A stretch of 64,000 bases of DNA from assembly GCA_008534395.1 (NCBI GenBank), contig SHMQ01000010.1, positions 1 to 64,000 on the forward strand, written 5' to 3'. The position numbers were made by a program, and so were the translations under genes. Below the pieces are notes generated by a model, which made no database searches, was not told the origin of the DNA, and worked only from the letters and a program-made list of their open reading frames with translations. This DNA comes from Candidatus Acidulodesulfobacterium acidiphilum. GTDB taxonomy: Bacteria > SZUA-79 > Acidulodesulfobacterales > Acidulodesulfobacteraceae. Positions 9,412-18,245 of this stretch are shown piece after piece (the stretch's first letter is position 1; each line of letters starts with the position of its first letter).

Positions 9412-11931
9412 ATGCAGGCCGTTATTATGGCAGGAGGTTTTGGAACAAGACTTAAACCTTTAACGAATAATGCTCCAAAACCGATGATACACATAGCAAA
9501 CAAACCCATGATGGAGCATGTCGTTAACCTTCTTAAATCGCACGGAATAAACGACCTTATAGTGCTTCTTTACGTTCAGCCGGACCTTATTAAAAATTAT
9601 TTTAAAGACGGTTCCGATTTCGGCGTAAAAATTGAATACGTTCTTGCCGAAGAAGATTACGGGACTGCGGGGGCCGTAAAAAACGTCGAAAAAATAATTA
9701 AAGACGACGATTTTATGGTGATAAGCGCCGATATAATTACCGATATTAATATTTCAAAACCGATAGATTTTCATATAGGCAAAAAAAGCGACGCTACAAT
9801 AGTCCTTACGCACGTAGAAAACCCTCTGTCGTTTGGCATAGTCATAACAGATGCCGAAGGCAAAATAACTAAATTTTTAGAAAAGCCGACATGGTCCGAA
9901 GTTTTTAGCGATACCATAAATACCGGCATTTACATATTAAACCGTTCAGTATTAAAAATGATTCCGGAAAAAAGCGAATTCGATTTTTCCAAAGACCTTT
10001 TCCCGCTTTTACTAAAAGACGGCAAAAAACTTTTTGGGCATATATCTAACGGATACTGGAAAGACGTAGGAACGCTTTCGGAATACAGGCAGAGCCATTT
10101 AGACATTATCGCCGGTAAAATAAATCTTAATATAGACGGCGAAAAGTTAGGAGATAAAAATATAACCGTAGGCGCAAAAAGCATAGTGGATATTACCTGC
10201 GATATAGAAAATTCTATTCTGGGTAAAGACGTCCATATTCTTCAAAACTGCAAAATTAAAAATTGCGTTATCGGAGACAACTGTACTATTGGGGAAAACA
10301 CATCAATCAGCGGGTCGGTAATTGGCAAGGCGTCAAAGATAGGCGCAAACTGCGATATACAGGAATCTATCCTCGGATATAAAACTTATGCCGGAAACAA
10401 CGTATTTATAGGGGCAGGAGCTGTAGTTTCCGACGTATGCCATATAGGAAACGGCGCAGTGATTAATCCTAACGTTAAGATTTGGCCGTTTAAAAACGTG
10501 GAAGACGGGGCAATATTATCCGAAAGCCTTATATGGTCTGACAAATGGAGTGCCAAAATATTCGGTCAATATGGAATAACCGGTCTTGCTAATTTAGAAA
10601 TAACGCCCGAGTTTGCTTCTAAGCTCGGAGCGGCGTTCGGAGCAACCGTCGGCAAAAACAGGACGATATCGGTATCAAGGGACAGTCATAAAACTTCGCG
10701 TCTTTTTTCGAGGGCTATGATGTCGGGCGTTCTTTCCGTTGGCGTTAACGTTAACGATTTCAGCGATACCCCAATTTCAATAGTCCGCTATCAGGCAAAA
10801 CAGTTTAAAAGTTCGGGCGGAATACATGTAAGAAAACATCCTTTCGATAAAAAACTTTTAAATATAAAATTTTTTGATTCTAACGGTTTGGATTTTTCTT
10901 CGCTTGGTGAGCAGAAAATAGAAAGACTGTTTTTCAGGGAAGATTATACGAGGGTCGGATCGGAAGAAACCGGTGAAATTTTTTATCCTACTCACGGTAC
11001 CGAATATTATACCGACGGATTTCTTAAAACTATAGATACAGAAAAGATTATAAAAAGAAAATTTAAAATAGTAATAGATTATTCTTACGGTAGTTCCAGT
11101 AAAATTTTTCCTGCGGTAATAGGAAAACTCGGCATAGATTCCGTTCACTTAAACGCTAATTTAGACCAGACTAAAATAACGAAAACCGAAAGAGAATTCA
11201 AAAAATCCCTCAAGGAATTGTCGAGCATAGTAAGGTCTATTAACGCCGACTTGGGAATTTTTATAGACAACGGCGGGGAAAAGATATATTTATGCGATGA
11301 AAACGGCGATAATATAGACGGCAACACCGCTTTGACATTAATGGCCATGCTGGTTATGAAGACCGAGAAAAAGTTTCAATCTATTTCAGTTCCCGTTAAT
11401 TCATCTTTTAATATATCTAAGATGGCTAAAGAACACGACTACGAGATAATTTACGCAAAAAATTCGTCTAGCTGTCTAATGGAAAAAGCCGGAAATTCAA
11501 AAATATATTTTGCGGGCGACAATGAAGGCGGCTATATCTACCCCGGCTTTATGCCGGCTTTTGACGGAATGTATTCGACTATAAAACTGCTGGAAATGCT
11601 TGCAAAACTTGACAGTTCTATAAAAAATGAGATGAGGTTTATAGAACCGACGTATTTTGAATACAAAAAAGTTCCTTGTCCTACGGAGCTGAAAGGTTTT
11701 ATTATGAGGAAGTTTTTTGAAAAATATTCGGACGAAAATGTTTTGTTGATAGACGGAATAAAACTTATAAAACCTCAAGGCTGGGTTCTTGCGTACCCCG
11801 CTTCCGAAGGGGCTCATTTTGAAATTTTTTCGGAAAGCAAGGATAAGGATGCCGCCGGAGTTTTAATAAACGAATTCAGCCGGGATATCGAGTCTTGGAA
11901 AGCGGAACGGGATATTAGCGCACTGTCGTAG
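9412..11931 (+). CDS. Sugar-phosphate nucleotidyltransferase / phosphohexomutase fusion
   Basis: 839 residues. An N-terminal nucleotidyltransferase domain (about 1-230) carries the signature MAGGFGTRLKPLT and resembles mannose-1-phosphate guanylyltransferases. A left-handed beta-helix of hexapeptide repeats follows (about 250-370), and a phosphohexomutase-like domain fills about 380-839. Such fusions are known and are usually annotated as mannose-1-phosphate guanylyltransferase/phosphomannomutase. The mutase half looks altered: the phosphoserine loop reads SVSRDSHKTSR rather than TASHNP, and the metal loop DGDADR is replaced by IFIDNGGEK. Its mutase activity is therefore doubtful. Likely role: activated mannose or glucose for surface polysaccharide. 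The ATG is preceded by a GGAG site. Confidence 0.85.
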   Translation: MQAVIMAGGFGTRLKPLTNNAPKPMIHIANKPMMEHVVNLLKSHGINDLIVLLYVQPDLIKNYFKDGSDFGVKIEYVLAEEDYGTAGAVKNVEKIIKDDDFMVISADIITDINISKPIDFHIGKKSDATIVLTHVENPLSFGIVITDAEGKITKFLEKPTWSEVFSDTINTGIYILNRSVLKMIPEKSEFDFSKDLFPLLLKDGKKLFGHISNGYWKDVGTLSEYRQSHLDIIAGKINLNIDGEKLGDKNITVGAKSIVDITCDIENSILGKDVHILQNCKIKNCVIGDNCTIGENTSISGSVIGKASKIGANCDIQESILGYKTYAGNNVFIGAGAVVSDVCHIGNGAVINPNVKIWPFKNVEDGAILSESLIWSDKWSAKIFGQYGITGLANLEITPEFASKLGAAFGATVGKNRTISVSRDSHKTSRLFSRAMMSGVLSVGVNVNDFSDTPISIVRYQAKQFKSSGGIHVRKHPFDKKLLNIKFFDSNGLDFSSLGEQKIERLFFREDYTRVGSEETGEIFYPTHGTEYYTDGFLKTIDTEKIIKRKFKIVIDYSYGSSSKIFPAVIGKLGIDSVHLNANLDQTKITKTEREFKKSLKELSSIVRSINADLGIFIDNGGEKIYLCDENGDNIDGNTALTLMAMLVMKTEKKFQSISVPVNSSFNISKMAKEHDYEIIYAKNSSSCLMEKAGNSKIYFAGDNEGGYIYPGFMPAFDGMYSTIKLLEMLAKLDSSIKNEMRFIEPTYFEYKKVPCPTELKGFIMRKFFEKYSDENVLLIDGIKLIKPQGWVLAYPASEGAHFEIFSESKDKDAAGVLINEFSRDIESWKAERDISALS

Positions 11932-12007
11932 AGTCAGGAAAAGGAAAAAGGCGTCAAAAAGCAGGAAAACGAGGAAAATGGAACAGGAAAAGGTGTCAGG
12001 AAAAGGA

Positions 12008-12094
12008 GAAAAAGGTGTCAGATTTATTTTCCGCATACGGAAAGTAGCAATTAACTATCAAGGCTTTGCGGAAAATAAATCTGACACCTTTTTC
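12008..12094. repeat. Complete REP/MITE-like inverted-repeat element
   Basis: Two perfect 28-nt inverted arms (12008-12035 and 12067-12094, each containing GTGTCAGAT and TTTTCCGCA or its complement) flank a 31-nt centre. Further GGTGTCAG and GGCGTCA fragments lie just upstream (11950-12000). Related copies at 8000-8034 and 14400-14461 show this is a dispersed family. The GTGTCAG ends resemble palindromes mobilised by REP-associated tyrosine transposases, but no such gene is in the window. It could also fold into a transcription-stopping hairpin. Confidence 0.7.
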
Positions 12095-12200
12095 CATCCC
12101 CTATTCACCTTTTCCTTAGCATATTACATATTATAATGATATAAGCACATAATCATATAAGTATAAAATAAGTATAAAATTTTCAAAAAAAGGAGAACGA

Positions 12201-13676
12201 ATGAGCAACTCTTTTGAAATCGAATTTGGAACTTCCGGCTACAGGGGAAAAATAGCAGACGACTTTACTTATGAATCCGTAAAACTCGTTTCGCAGGCAG
12301 TATGCGATTTTTTAAACGAAAAATATAGAGGATCTTTTCCGTCGAAACAAATAGTAATAGGTTACGATACGCGTTTTTTATCCGAAGAATTTGCTAAAAT
12401 AAGCGCCTGCGTATTTTGCGCCAACGGTTTTAACGTAATTTTCGCCGATACTTTTACCCCTACTCCCGTTATAGCGATTAAGATTTTAAAAGAAAAGGCT
12501 CTCGGCGCAATAAACATTACGGCAAGCCATAATCCTTACAATTATAACGGCATAAAATTCTCTCCGGACTGGGGAGGCCCCGCTCTACCTGAAGATACGG
12601 AAGTTTTAACTAAAAAATCCAACGAACTTCTTAAAAATCCAAGATATAATTTTATGGATTTTAACGATGCAAAGAAAAGCGGACAATTAAAAGAAGAGGA
12701 TTTTATAGGCTATTATATAGAACTCGTAAAATCAAAGTTAAATTTAAAACTTATTAAAGAAAACGCAGGCAATTTATATCCTTTTATTACGTCACTGCAC
12801 GGAACTTCCAAGGGCATAATAGGAAAAATTATCGGTGATGAGGGTTATGAATTTAAAGAAATATACGAGGGAAGGGACGCTTTTTTTGCCCCGGGATTTG
12901 CCCCGGACCCCTCCGCGAAGAATTTAAAAGATATGGGAAATATGATTAAGGAATATAATAAAGGCAAAGACGAGGGCAAATCTAAAAAAATCGCTATAGG
13001 GCTTGCAACGGACGGCGATGCCGACAGATACGGCGTACTTGACGAAGACGGCGAGTTTATCGAGCCTAATATTATCTTTCCTCTTCTTTACAATTATTAC
13101 ATCGAAGGCAAAGGGATAAAAGGGGATGCCGCAAGAAGCGTCGCAACGACTGCTTTGGTGGACAGGGTAGCAAAACGTTACGGTTTTAAAGTCATAGAAA
13201 CTCCGGTCGGTTTTAAATATCTCGGCAAACTTATATCGGAAGAAAAGGTAATAATAGCGGGCGAAGAATCTTCGGGACTTACGGTAATCGGGCATACGCC
13301 GGATAAAGACGGAATTTATACCTGCCTTTTGGTTTTGGAAATGCTTGCTTACTACAAAAAACCCCTTAAAGTATTGGTAAAAGAACTTCTTGAAAAATTT
13401 GGGCCGATATTTACTAAAAGAATTAACGTACCGGTTAATAAAGAAAAGTTCAAAGCCGAAATAGACGAAAAAATGGAAAAATTTCCGAACGTTTTTAAAG
13501 GCAGGAAAGTTACCGGAAAAAACGTTACCGACGGATATAAAGTATTCTTCGACGACGATTCATGGCTCTTAGCAAGGCTCTCCGGAACGGAAGACCTGAT
13601 GCGCATATACGGAGAAGCCGACACCGAACAAAATCTCGACGTCCTGATAAGCGCTTTTCAGGAGTACCTTATATAG
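12201..13676 (+). CDS. Phosphoglucomutase/phosphomannomutase family protein
   Basis: 491 residues, alpha-D-phosphohexomutase superfamily, interconverting hexose-1- and 6-phosphates. All four family sites are intact: the phosphoserine loop TASHNPYNYNG, the metal loop DGDADR, the sugar-binding GEESSG, and the phosphate-binding SGTEDLMRIY near the C-terminus. That contrasts with the degenerate mutase half of the fusion upstream, so this gene may supply the real mutase activity for the same sugar-nucleotide pathway. A GGAG site precedes the ATG. The upstream 269-nt gap holds the inverted-repeat element. Confidence 0.92.
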   Translation: MSNSFEIEFGTSGYRGKIADDFTYESVKLVSQAVCDFLNEKYRGSFPSKQIVIGYDTRFLSEEFAKISACVFCANGFNVIFADTFTPTPVIAIKILKEKALGAINITASHNPYNYNGIKFSPDWGGPALPEDTEVLTKKSNELLKNPRYNFMDFNDAKKSGQLKEEDFIGYYIELVKSKLNLKLIKENAGNLYPFITSLHGTSKGIIGKIIGDEGYEFKEIYEGRDAFFAPGFAPDPSAKNLKDMGNMIKEYNKGKDEGKSKKIAIGLATDGDADRYGVLDEDGEFIEPNIIFPLLYNYYIEGKGIKGDAARSVATTALVDRVAKRYGFKVIETPVGFKYLGKLISEEKVIIAGEESSGLTVIGHTPDKDGIYTCLLVLEMLAYYKKPLKVLVKELLEKFGPIFTKRINVPVNKEKFKAEIDEKMEKFPNVFKGRKVTGKNVTDGYKVFFDDDSWLLARLSGTEDLMRIYGEADTEQNLDVLISAFQEYLI

Positions 13677-13752
13677 CTATGGTGCCAGAATTCGATTCCT
13701 GTGCCATTACAAAATGTAAACGAAAAATTAAAATTTAAAAGGATTAAATTTA

Positions 13753-14397
13753 ATGAAATTTTATACGATACCTGCCGGACCTTTTGAAGTAAATACTTAT
13801 ATAGTATTCGACGATAATGCGGCAAAAACCGCAAACAAAAAAAAAGAAGGATTTATAATAGACCCGGGCGGACAGGAAAAGAAAATAGAAAAAATAATCA
13901 AAGACGAAAATATCGATTTAAAATTTATACTTAATACCCACTGCCATATAGACCATGTTTTAATGGATAATTATTTTAAAGAAAAATACGGAATCGATAT
14001 AATAGCGGCGAAAGAAGAAGAGTATATACTTCAAAACTTGGAAGAGCAGGCGGAATATCTTGGTTTTGAATATACGGGAGACGTCGTAATAGACAGGTAT
14101 TTAAAAGACGGCGAAATTATAGAAACCGAAGGCATTAAAATCCTTCCTATTTTTACCCCGGGACATTCCCCCGGCGGCGTCTCGTTTTTGATAAACGATA
14201 CGCATCTTTTCAGCGGCGATACGCTTTTTAGAAATACCGTGGGAAGAACCGATATTTTGGGCGGCTCTTCGGAACAGTTAATAGGTTCGATTAAAAATAA
14301 ACTTATGGTCTTAGACGATACCTTAAAGGTTTATCCGGGTCACGGCGAACCCACTACTATAGGATACGAAAGAAAGTTTAATCCTTATTTATTATAG
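13753..14397 (+). CDS. Glyoxalase-II-like metallo-hydrolase
   Basis: 214 residues, metallo-beta-lactamase fold. The metal site is THCHIDH, with GHSPGG, SGDTLF, NTVGRTD and the late PGHGEPT following in the order seen in the GloB/YcbL group. These enzymes hydrolyse thioesters such as S-lactoylglutathione, or act on related small thiol adducts; the substrate is not clear here. It lies between the phosphohexomutase and coaBC on the same strand. A copy of the inverted-repeat element follows its stop. Confidence 0.88.
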   Translation: MKFYTIPAGPFEVNTYIVFDDNAAKTANKKKEGFIIDPGGQEKKIEKIIKDENIDLKFILNTHCHIDHVLMDNYFKEKYGIDIIAAKEEEYILQNLEEQAEYLGFEYTGDVVIDRYLKDGEIIETEGIKILPIFTPGHSPGGVSFLINDTHLFSGDTLFRNTVGRTDILGGSSEQLIGSIKNKLMVLDDTLKVYPGHGEPTTIGYERKFNPYLL

Positions 14398-14399
14398 GA

Positions 14400-14461
14400 G
14401 GAAAAGGCGTCAGATTTTATTTTCCGCATATGCAAAGGTGAATTAATCTGATACTTTTTCC
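14400..14461. repeat. Imperfect copy of the GTGTCAGAT inverted-repeat element
   Basis: Left arm GGAAAAGGCGTCAGATT (14400-14416) and right arm AATCTGATACTTTTTCC (14445-14461) are near-complementary, with TTTTCCGCATATG next to the left arm as in the 12008-12094 copy. Confidence 0.6.
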
Positions 14462-14484
14462 TAAAAATTTATTCCATTTAAACG

Positions 14485-15762
14485 ATGAGTCTAAATAACA
14501 AAAATATTTTGCTCTGCGTTACCGGTTCCATAGCCTGTTATAAAAGCATTGACCTATACAGGAGACTTAAAAAAGCCGGCGCAAAAGTAAAAATTGTCGT
14601 CAGCGACGCAGCTGCAAAATTTATCTCGCCTTATATTTTTGAATCTTTCGGCGAAGATGTTTTTGAAGACGATGCTTTTAAAAGCCCTCTTTCGCATATC
14701 GATTTGTCAAAATTTGCCGATATTATACTTATAGCTCCAGCGACTTATAATACGATAAACAAAATAGCCGCCGGCATAGCCGATACGCTCATTACTTTAA
14801 CGGTTGCGGCGGCGCCTGAAAAGCCCAAACTTATCGTTCCGGCTATGAATCCTAATATGTACGCCAATAAAATATTAAAAGAAAACCTTAAAAAACTCTG
14901 CGCATTAAATTTTTATTTAATTTCCCCCGCGACCGGCTCCGCCGCCTGTGGCGATTTCGGCGAAGGCAGGTTTCCAGAAATAGACGATATTATTTTCGAC
15001 GTCGAATCCGTTCTTAAAGAAAAAAAGCTGAAAGGCAAAAAAGTGCTGGTTACTGCCGGCGCCACGAGGGAATATTTGGATCCCGTAAGGTTTATGTCCA
15101 ACGGTTCAAGCGGAAAAATGGGCATAAGCTTAGCGAATGCCGCGCTTAAAGCGGGAGCGGAAGTAACGCTTATCGCCCTTAATATAGGAAACGAAGGTAT
15201 TGCTAACGTTAGCGTCAACGGTAACGCTAAATACATAAATCACCGCATAAAGGTTATAAACCGCTCAGACTTTGCAGGGCTTAAAGAGGCATTGCTCGCC
15301 GAATTTAAAAATACGGATATTCTTTTTATGGCGGCGGCGGTTTCGGATTATAGCTTTAAAGAAAAAAGCCCCGTAAAGATTAAAAAAAGCGATATGAAAC
15401 GCATAAGCGATAATATAGAAACATCGGACGAAAAAAATTACGATACCGGTAATTCAACCCCTCCAACCCTTAAAATAGAACTTATCCAAAACGAAGATTT
15501 ATTAAAAGCCGTTTCAAAAATCAAAAAAGACGGACAGACGGTTTTCGGTTTTGCCGCCGAAACCGATTCCGCAATAGAAAACGGACGAAAAAAACTTTCA
15601 GAAAAATCCTTAGACTACATTTTCGTCAACGACGTATCAAAAGATATTATCGGAAGCGACGAGAACGAAGGCTTTTTAATAAACAAGTCGGGCGAAATAA
15701 AAAATTTCAAAAGGGAAAGCAAAGAAAGCCTCGCCGAAAAATTAATCGACGAAATATCGTAA
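14485..15762 (+). CDS. coaBC: Bifunctional phosphopantothenoylcysteine decarboxylase / phosphopantothenate-cysteine ligase
   Basis: 425 residues. CoaBC makes 4'-phosphopantetheine for coenzyme A: CoaB joins cysteine to phosphopantothenate and CoaC decarboxylates the product. The N-terminal flavin domain shows CVTGSIACYK, the conserved His in SHIDLS, and PAMNPNMY. The ligase domain begins at about residue 180 with VLVTAGATREYLDPVR and FMSNGSSGKMG. A roughly 30-residue insert rich in charged residues (about 300-325) interrupts the ligase domain. No strong ribosome site is visible. Confidence 0.95.
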   Translation: MSLNNKNILLCVTGSIACYKSIDLYRRLKKAGAKVKIVVSDAAAKFISPYIFESFGEDVFEDDAFKSPLSHIDLSKFADIILIAPATYNTINKIAAGIADTLITLTVAAAPEKPKLIVPAMNPNMYANKILKENLKKLCALNFYLISPATGSAACGDFGEGRFPEIDDIIFDVESVLKEKKLKGKKVLVTAGATREYLDPVRFMSNGSSGKMGISLANAALKAGAEVTLIALNIGNEGIANVSVNGNAKYINHRIKVINRSDFAGLKEALLAEFKNTDILFMAAAVSDYSFKEKSPVKIKKSDMKRISDNIETSDEKNYDTGNSTPPTLKIELIQNEDLLKAVSKIKKDGQTVFGFAAETDSAIENGRKKLSEKSLDYIFVNDVSKDIIGSDENEGFLINKSGEIKNFKRESKESLAEKLIDEIS

Positions 15763-15922
15763 AAACATTTCGCAAGGTAAATAAATTTATTTTTAAAAAT
15801 AACATTGTTTTTTTGATAAAAGATTATAAATATTTTAAAATTAATATTGTTGATGTAATAATTAATAATTAAAAATTAATAATTAATAAGTATTCAATAA
15901 TTTTAAAAAATCGGGAGCTTAT

Positions 15923-16492
15923 ATGAACTTCATATTTTGGTTTTTTATTATAGCGGCGGTTCTAATTTTTATAATAGTAGTTTCTTTGTATAATACTCTT
16001 ATATCGAGAAGAAACGGCGTTAAATATGCATATTCAAGTATAGACGCGCTTCTTAAAAAGCGTTTTGATTTAATACCCAATCTTGTTTCAGCCGCAAAAG
16101 AGTACATGAATTACGAAAAGAACCTTTTAAACCAACTTACCGAACTAAGGACTTCTTTTAAACCAGGTTCTATGAGTCCTCAGGAACTTGACAGCATAGA
16201 TACGCAGTCTAAGGCATTAATAAAAGGAATATTTGCCGTTGCCGAAAATTATCCCGATTTAAAAGCCAGCCAAAACGTATTGCAGCTTCAAGCGGCGTTA
16301 AACGAAGTGGAAGAACAGATTTCCGCCGCACGTAGAGCATATAATGCAGCCGTTATGCAGTATAATAATGCCGTCAACCAGTTTCCGTCTAATATAATAG
16401 CCAACGCATTTGATTTTAAACCCTCCGATTCATTTTCTATACCAGAGGGCGAAAGACAGAACGTTGACATAAAAGCTTTATTTAGGGATTAA
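15923..16492 (+). CDS. lemA: LemA family protein
   Basis: 189 residues: one N-terminal membrane anchor (about 4-24) followed by a long helical bundle. Family hallmarks are NTLISRRNGVKYAYSSID, KKRFDLIPNLV and the central NYPDLKAS, with RRAYNAAVMQYN later. Function is poorly known; LemA proteins often sit beside DUF3137 or TPM-domain genes and have been linked to envelope stress. Here a DUF3137 gene follows 67 nt downstream. A GGGAG site precedes the start. Confidence 0.92.
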   Translation: MNFIFWFFIIAAVLIFIIVVSLYNTLISRRNGVKYAYSSIDALLKKRFDLIPNLVSAAKEYMNYEKNLLNQLTELRTSFKPGSMSPQELDSIDTQSKALIKGIFAVAENYPDLKASQNVLQLQAALNEVEEQISAARRAYNAAVMQYNNAVNQFPSNIIANAFDFKPSDSFSIPEGERQNVDIKALFRD

Positions 16493-16559
16493 ATATTTAG
16501 CAGTTTTTTAGCAATTCATCATAAATCGTTTAAAAAATTATTTTATATTTATTAATATT

Positions 16560-17480
16560 ATGACTGACGCTAATTTCGACAAATTTATAGAAGAAACTAT
16601 TTATCCCGAACTTGAGCCTCTTGAAAAAAAGAGGCAGGAGAAAGTTAATATTTTCTGGATTATAACTGTATGTATAATAGTATTAGATATTATTTTAATA
16701 GTTTTAATCCAAAGCATATTTTCCCTGTTTTTTATCGGCATAATTTCTTTAATAGGAATAGGTTTTCTTCGCAGTGGTTTATTTAAAAGCTACGATGCCG
16801 AATTTTCCGCGCATGCCATAGGCAATATAACAAAATTTATCGATAAAAACTTAACGTATAACAGAAACGCGTATATCTCCCCAAACGAATATAAAGCGAG
16901 CAGGTTATTCCTTACAAGCTACGACGGATATACGGGAAGAGACTTGGTTTTGGGTAAATTAGACAAAACGGAAGTAAAATTTTCATACTTATATACTTAT
17001 TACGAAGAAGAAACTGAAGATTCAGACGGGAATAAAACTACGCATAGATATACTATTTTCGACGGTTTATTTTTTATTGCGGATTTTAATAAAAGATTTT
17101 CTGGAGAAGTATATCTGTTTCCGCACGGATTCAGATTTTTTTCTCCGAGAAAAGGCACTAAAAAAATTCCTTTGGAAAATCCTAATTTTAACGATATATT
17201 CGACGTTTACGGAAGCGATCCAGTCGTGTCGATGTATGCAATTTCGACAAGTTTAATGGACAGATTATTGAATTTTAAACAAAAAACCGGTTCAAAAATT
17301 AATATGTCCTTGATAGATTCTACGCTATATCTTGCCATAAGCGGCTACAAACCGTTCAAAGTTCCTATATTCGATACTGTTTACAACAAAGAAATATATT
17401 ACGGTTACTTAAGGCAGTTGAAGTTTGCAAGCGGTATAGTGGACGAATTAAATTTAAACACGAGAATATGGAGCAAATAG
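16560..17480 (+). CDS. DUF3137-domain membrane protein
   Basis: 306 residues. Two adjacent membrane segments (about 30-50 and 54-72) are followed by a soluble domain with the DUF3137 pattern (RLFLTSYDGYTGRDLV... then HRYTIFDGLFFIADFNK). The role is unknown; the LemA-DUF3137 pair is a recurrent arrangement and the two proteins may work together at the membrane. A perfect solitary CRISPR repeat starts 3 nt after its stop codon and marks the left edge of the CRISPR island. Confidence 0.8.
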   Translation: MTDANFDKFIEETIYPELEPLEKKRQEKVNIFWIITVCIIVLDIILIVLIQSIFSLFFIGIISLIGIGFLRSGLFKSYDAEFSAHAIGNITKFIDKNLTYNRNAYISPNEYKASRLFLTSYDGYTGRDLVLGKLDKTEVKFSYLYTYYEEETEDSDGNKTTHRYTIFDGLFFIADFNKRFSGEVYLFPHGFRFFSPRKGTKKIPLENPNFNDIFDVYGSDPVVSMYAISTSLMDRLLNFKQKTGSKINMSLIDSTLYLAISGYKPFKVPIFDTVYNKEIYYGYLRQLKFASGIVDELNLNTRIWSK

Positions 17481-17483
17481 TTT

Positions 17484-17519
17484 GTAAGAATATTTCCCTG
17501 ATTTATAAGGGATTGCGAC
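17484..17519 (+). repeat. Solitary perfect CRISPR repeat
   Basis: A 36-nt copy identical to the repeats of the array at 25961-31708 (starts GTAAGAATATTTCCC, ends GGGATTGCGAC), same orientation. It stands alone 3 nt after the DUF3137 stop, 8.4 kb before the array. No second repeat follows within 300 nt. It may be a recombination scar, a remnant array, or a one-repeat guide cassette. Confidence 0.95.
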
Positions 17520-17577
17520 TTACAAATATAAAATAAATCCGATATAAACTATAGGTATATATAGGGGATATAATATT

Positions 17578-17988
17578 ATGGATAAAGAAAAATTAGGCGT
17601 TATAGACAATAACGGTAAGGTGCCTGAATTGAACGAAAAAGGATTTCAAAAAATACATCCTGTCGAAAATAATAAAGAAAATAGAAAGCTTGCTGCATTA
17701 TTAGCATTTTTAGTATTTGCTATTGCAGGTCTTTTTTGTCTTTTAATAGACTTTACAGTAAGAAATGACGGGATTTTCGGCTTTCTTGCTTTTATTTGCG
17801 CATGGCCGGCATTAATAATTCCACCGATTATTATGGGCAATACGAGCTGGAATAAAGAATGGAAAGAATCAGAATGGAACGAAGCAGACTTTGAGTCAGA
17901 CCATAAATATGGAGAATACGAAAGCAGAGAAGACGACCCGATTACAGGAACGGATTACGCCGGTTCGGACGGAAATATATATAGTTAA
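17578..17988 (+). CDS. Hypothetical small membrane protein
   Basis: 136 residues, not recognised. Two hydrophobic segments (about 38-58 and 66-85) flank a short loop; the C-terminal 50 residues are acidic and rich in Trp, Glu, Asp and Tyr. It lies between the solitary CRISPR repeat and the cas10 promoter, but nothing in it suggests a CRISPR role. Start chosen as the first ATG, preceded by GGGGATATAATATT; a true ribosome site is not clear. Composition and frame look like a real gene. Confidence 0.6.
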   Translation: MDKEKLGVIDNNGKVPELNEKGFQKIHPVENNKENRKLAALLAFLVFAIAGLFCLLIDFTVRNDGIFGFLAFICAWPALIIPPIIMGNTSWNKEWKESEWNEADFESDHKYGEYESREDDPITGTDYAGSDGNIYS

Positions 17989-18069
17989 AATTTTTACCGT
18001 TTTTTATCTTATTTATATTTTGCAGTTTTGGACAGGCTTATTCTTCTTTTTTAATCTTTTTTAATCGCG

Positions 18070-18079
18070 ACAACGTTGT
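18070..18079. promoter_or_regulatory. Candidate operator ACAACGTTGT upstream of the cas operon
   Basis: A perfect 10-bp palindrome in the 257-nt gap before cas10. The near-identical ACAACATTGT occurs upstream of cas6 (54807-54816) and upstream of the outer-membrane barrel gene (33108-33117). A shared regulator is inference. Confidence 0.4.
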
Positions 18080-18156
18080 TTTTTAATTTATTTAAAATAT
18101 TTGTATTATAATACTTTCATCTTAAAATAATAATTATTTACAATAATTATTTACTA

Positions 18157-18185
18157 TTGACATACAAGGTTAAAATTATTATAAT
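18157..18185 (+). promoter_or_regulatory. Consensus sigma-70 promoter of the type III cas operon
   Basis: TTGACA (18157-18162), a 17-nt spacer and TATAAT (18180-18185): a full consensus match. The expected start near 18192 gives a leader of about 54 nt before the cas10 ATG at 18246. This suggests strong basal transcription of the interference operon. Confidence 0.8.
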
Positions 18186-18245
18186 TTCAATATAAATTAT
18201 AAGAAGTATAATTTATATATTAACAATTTAATATAAAATAAATTT

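Noticed and set aside
13681-13715. GAATTCGATTCCTGTGCC after the phosphohexomutase gene looked like a tRNA T-arm remnant or attachment site
   Set aside because: The stem does not pair well and no acceptor or anticodon arm is found; no integrase is nearby.
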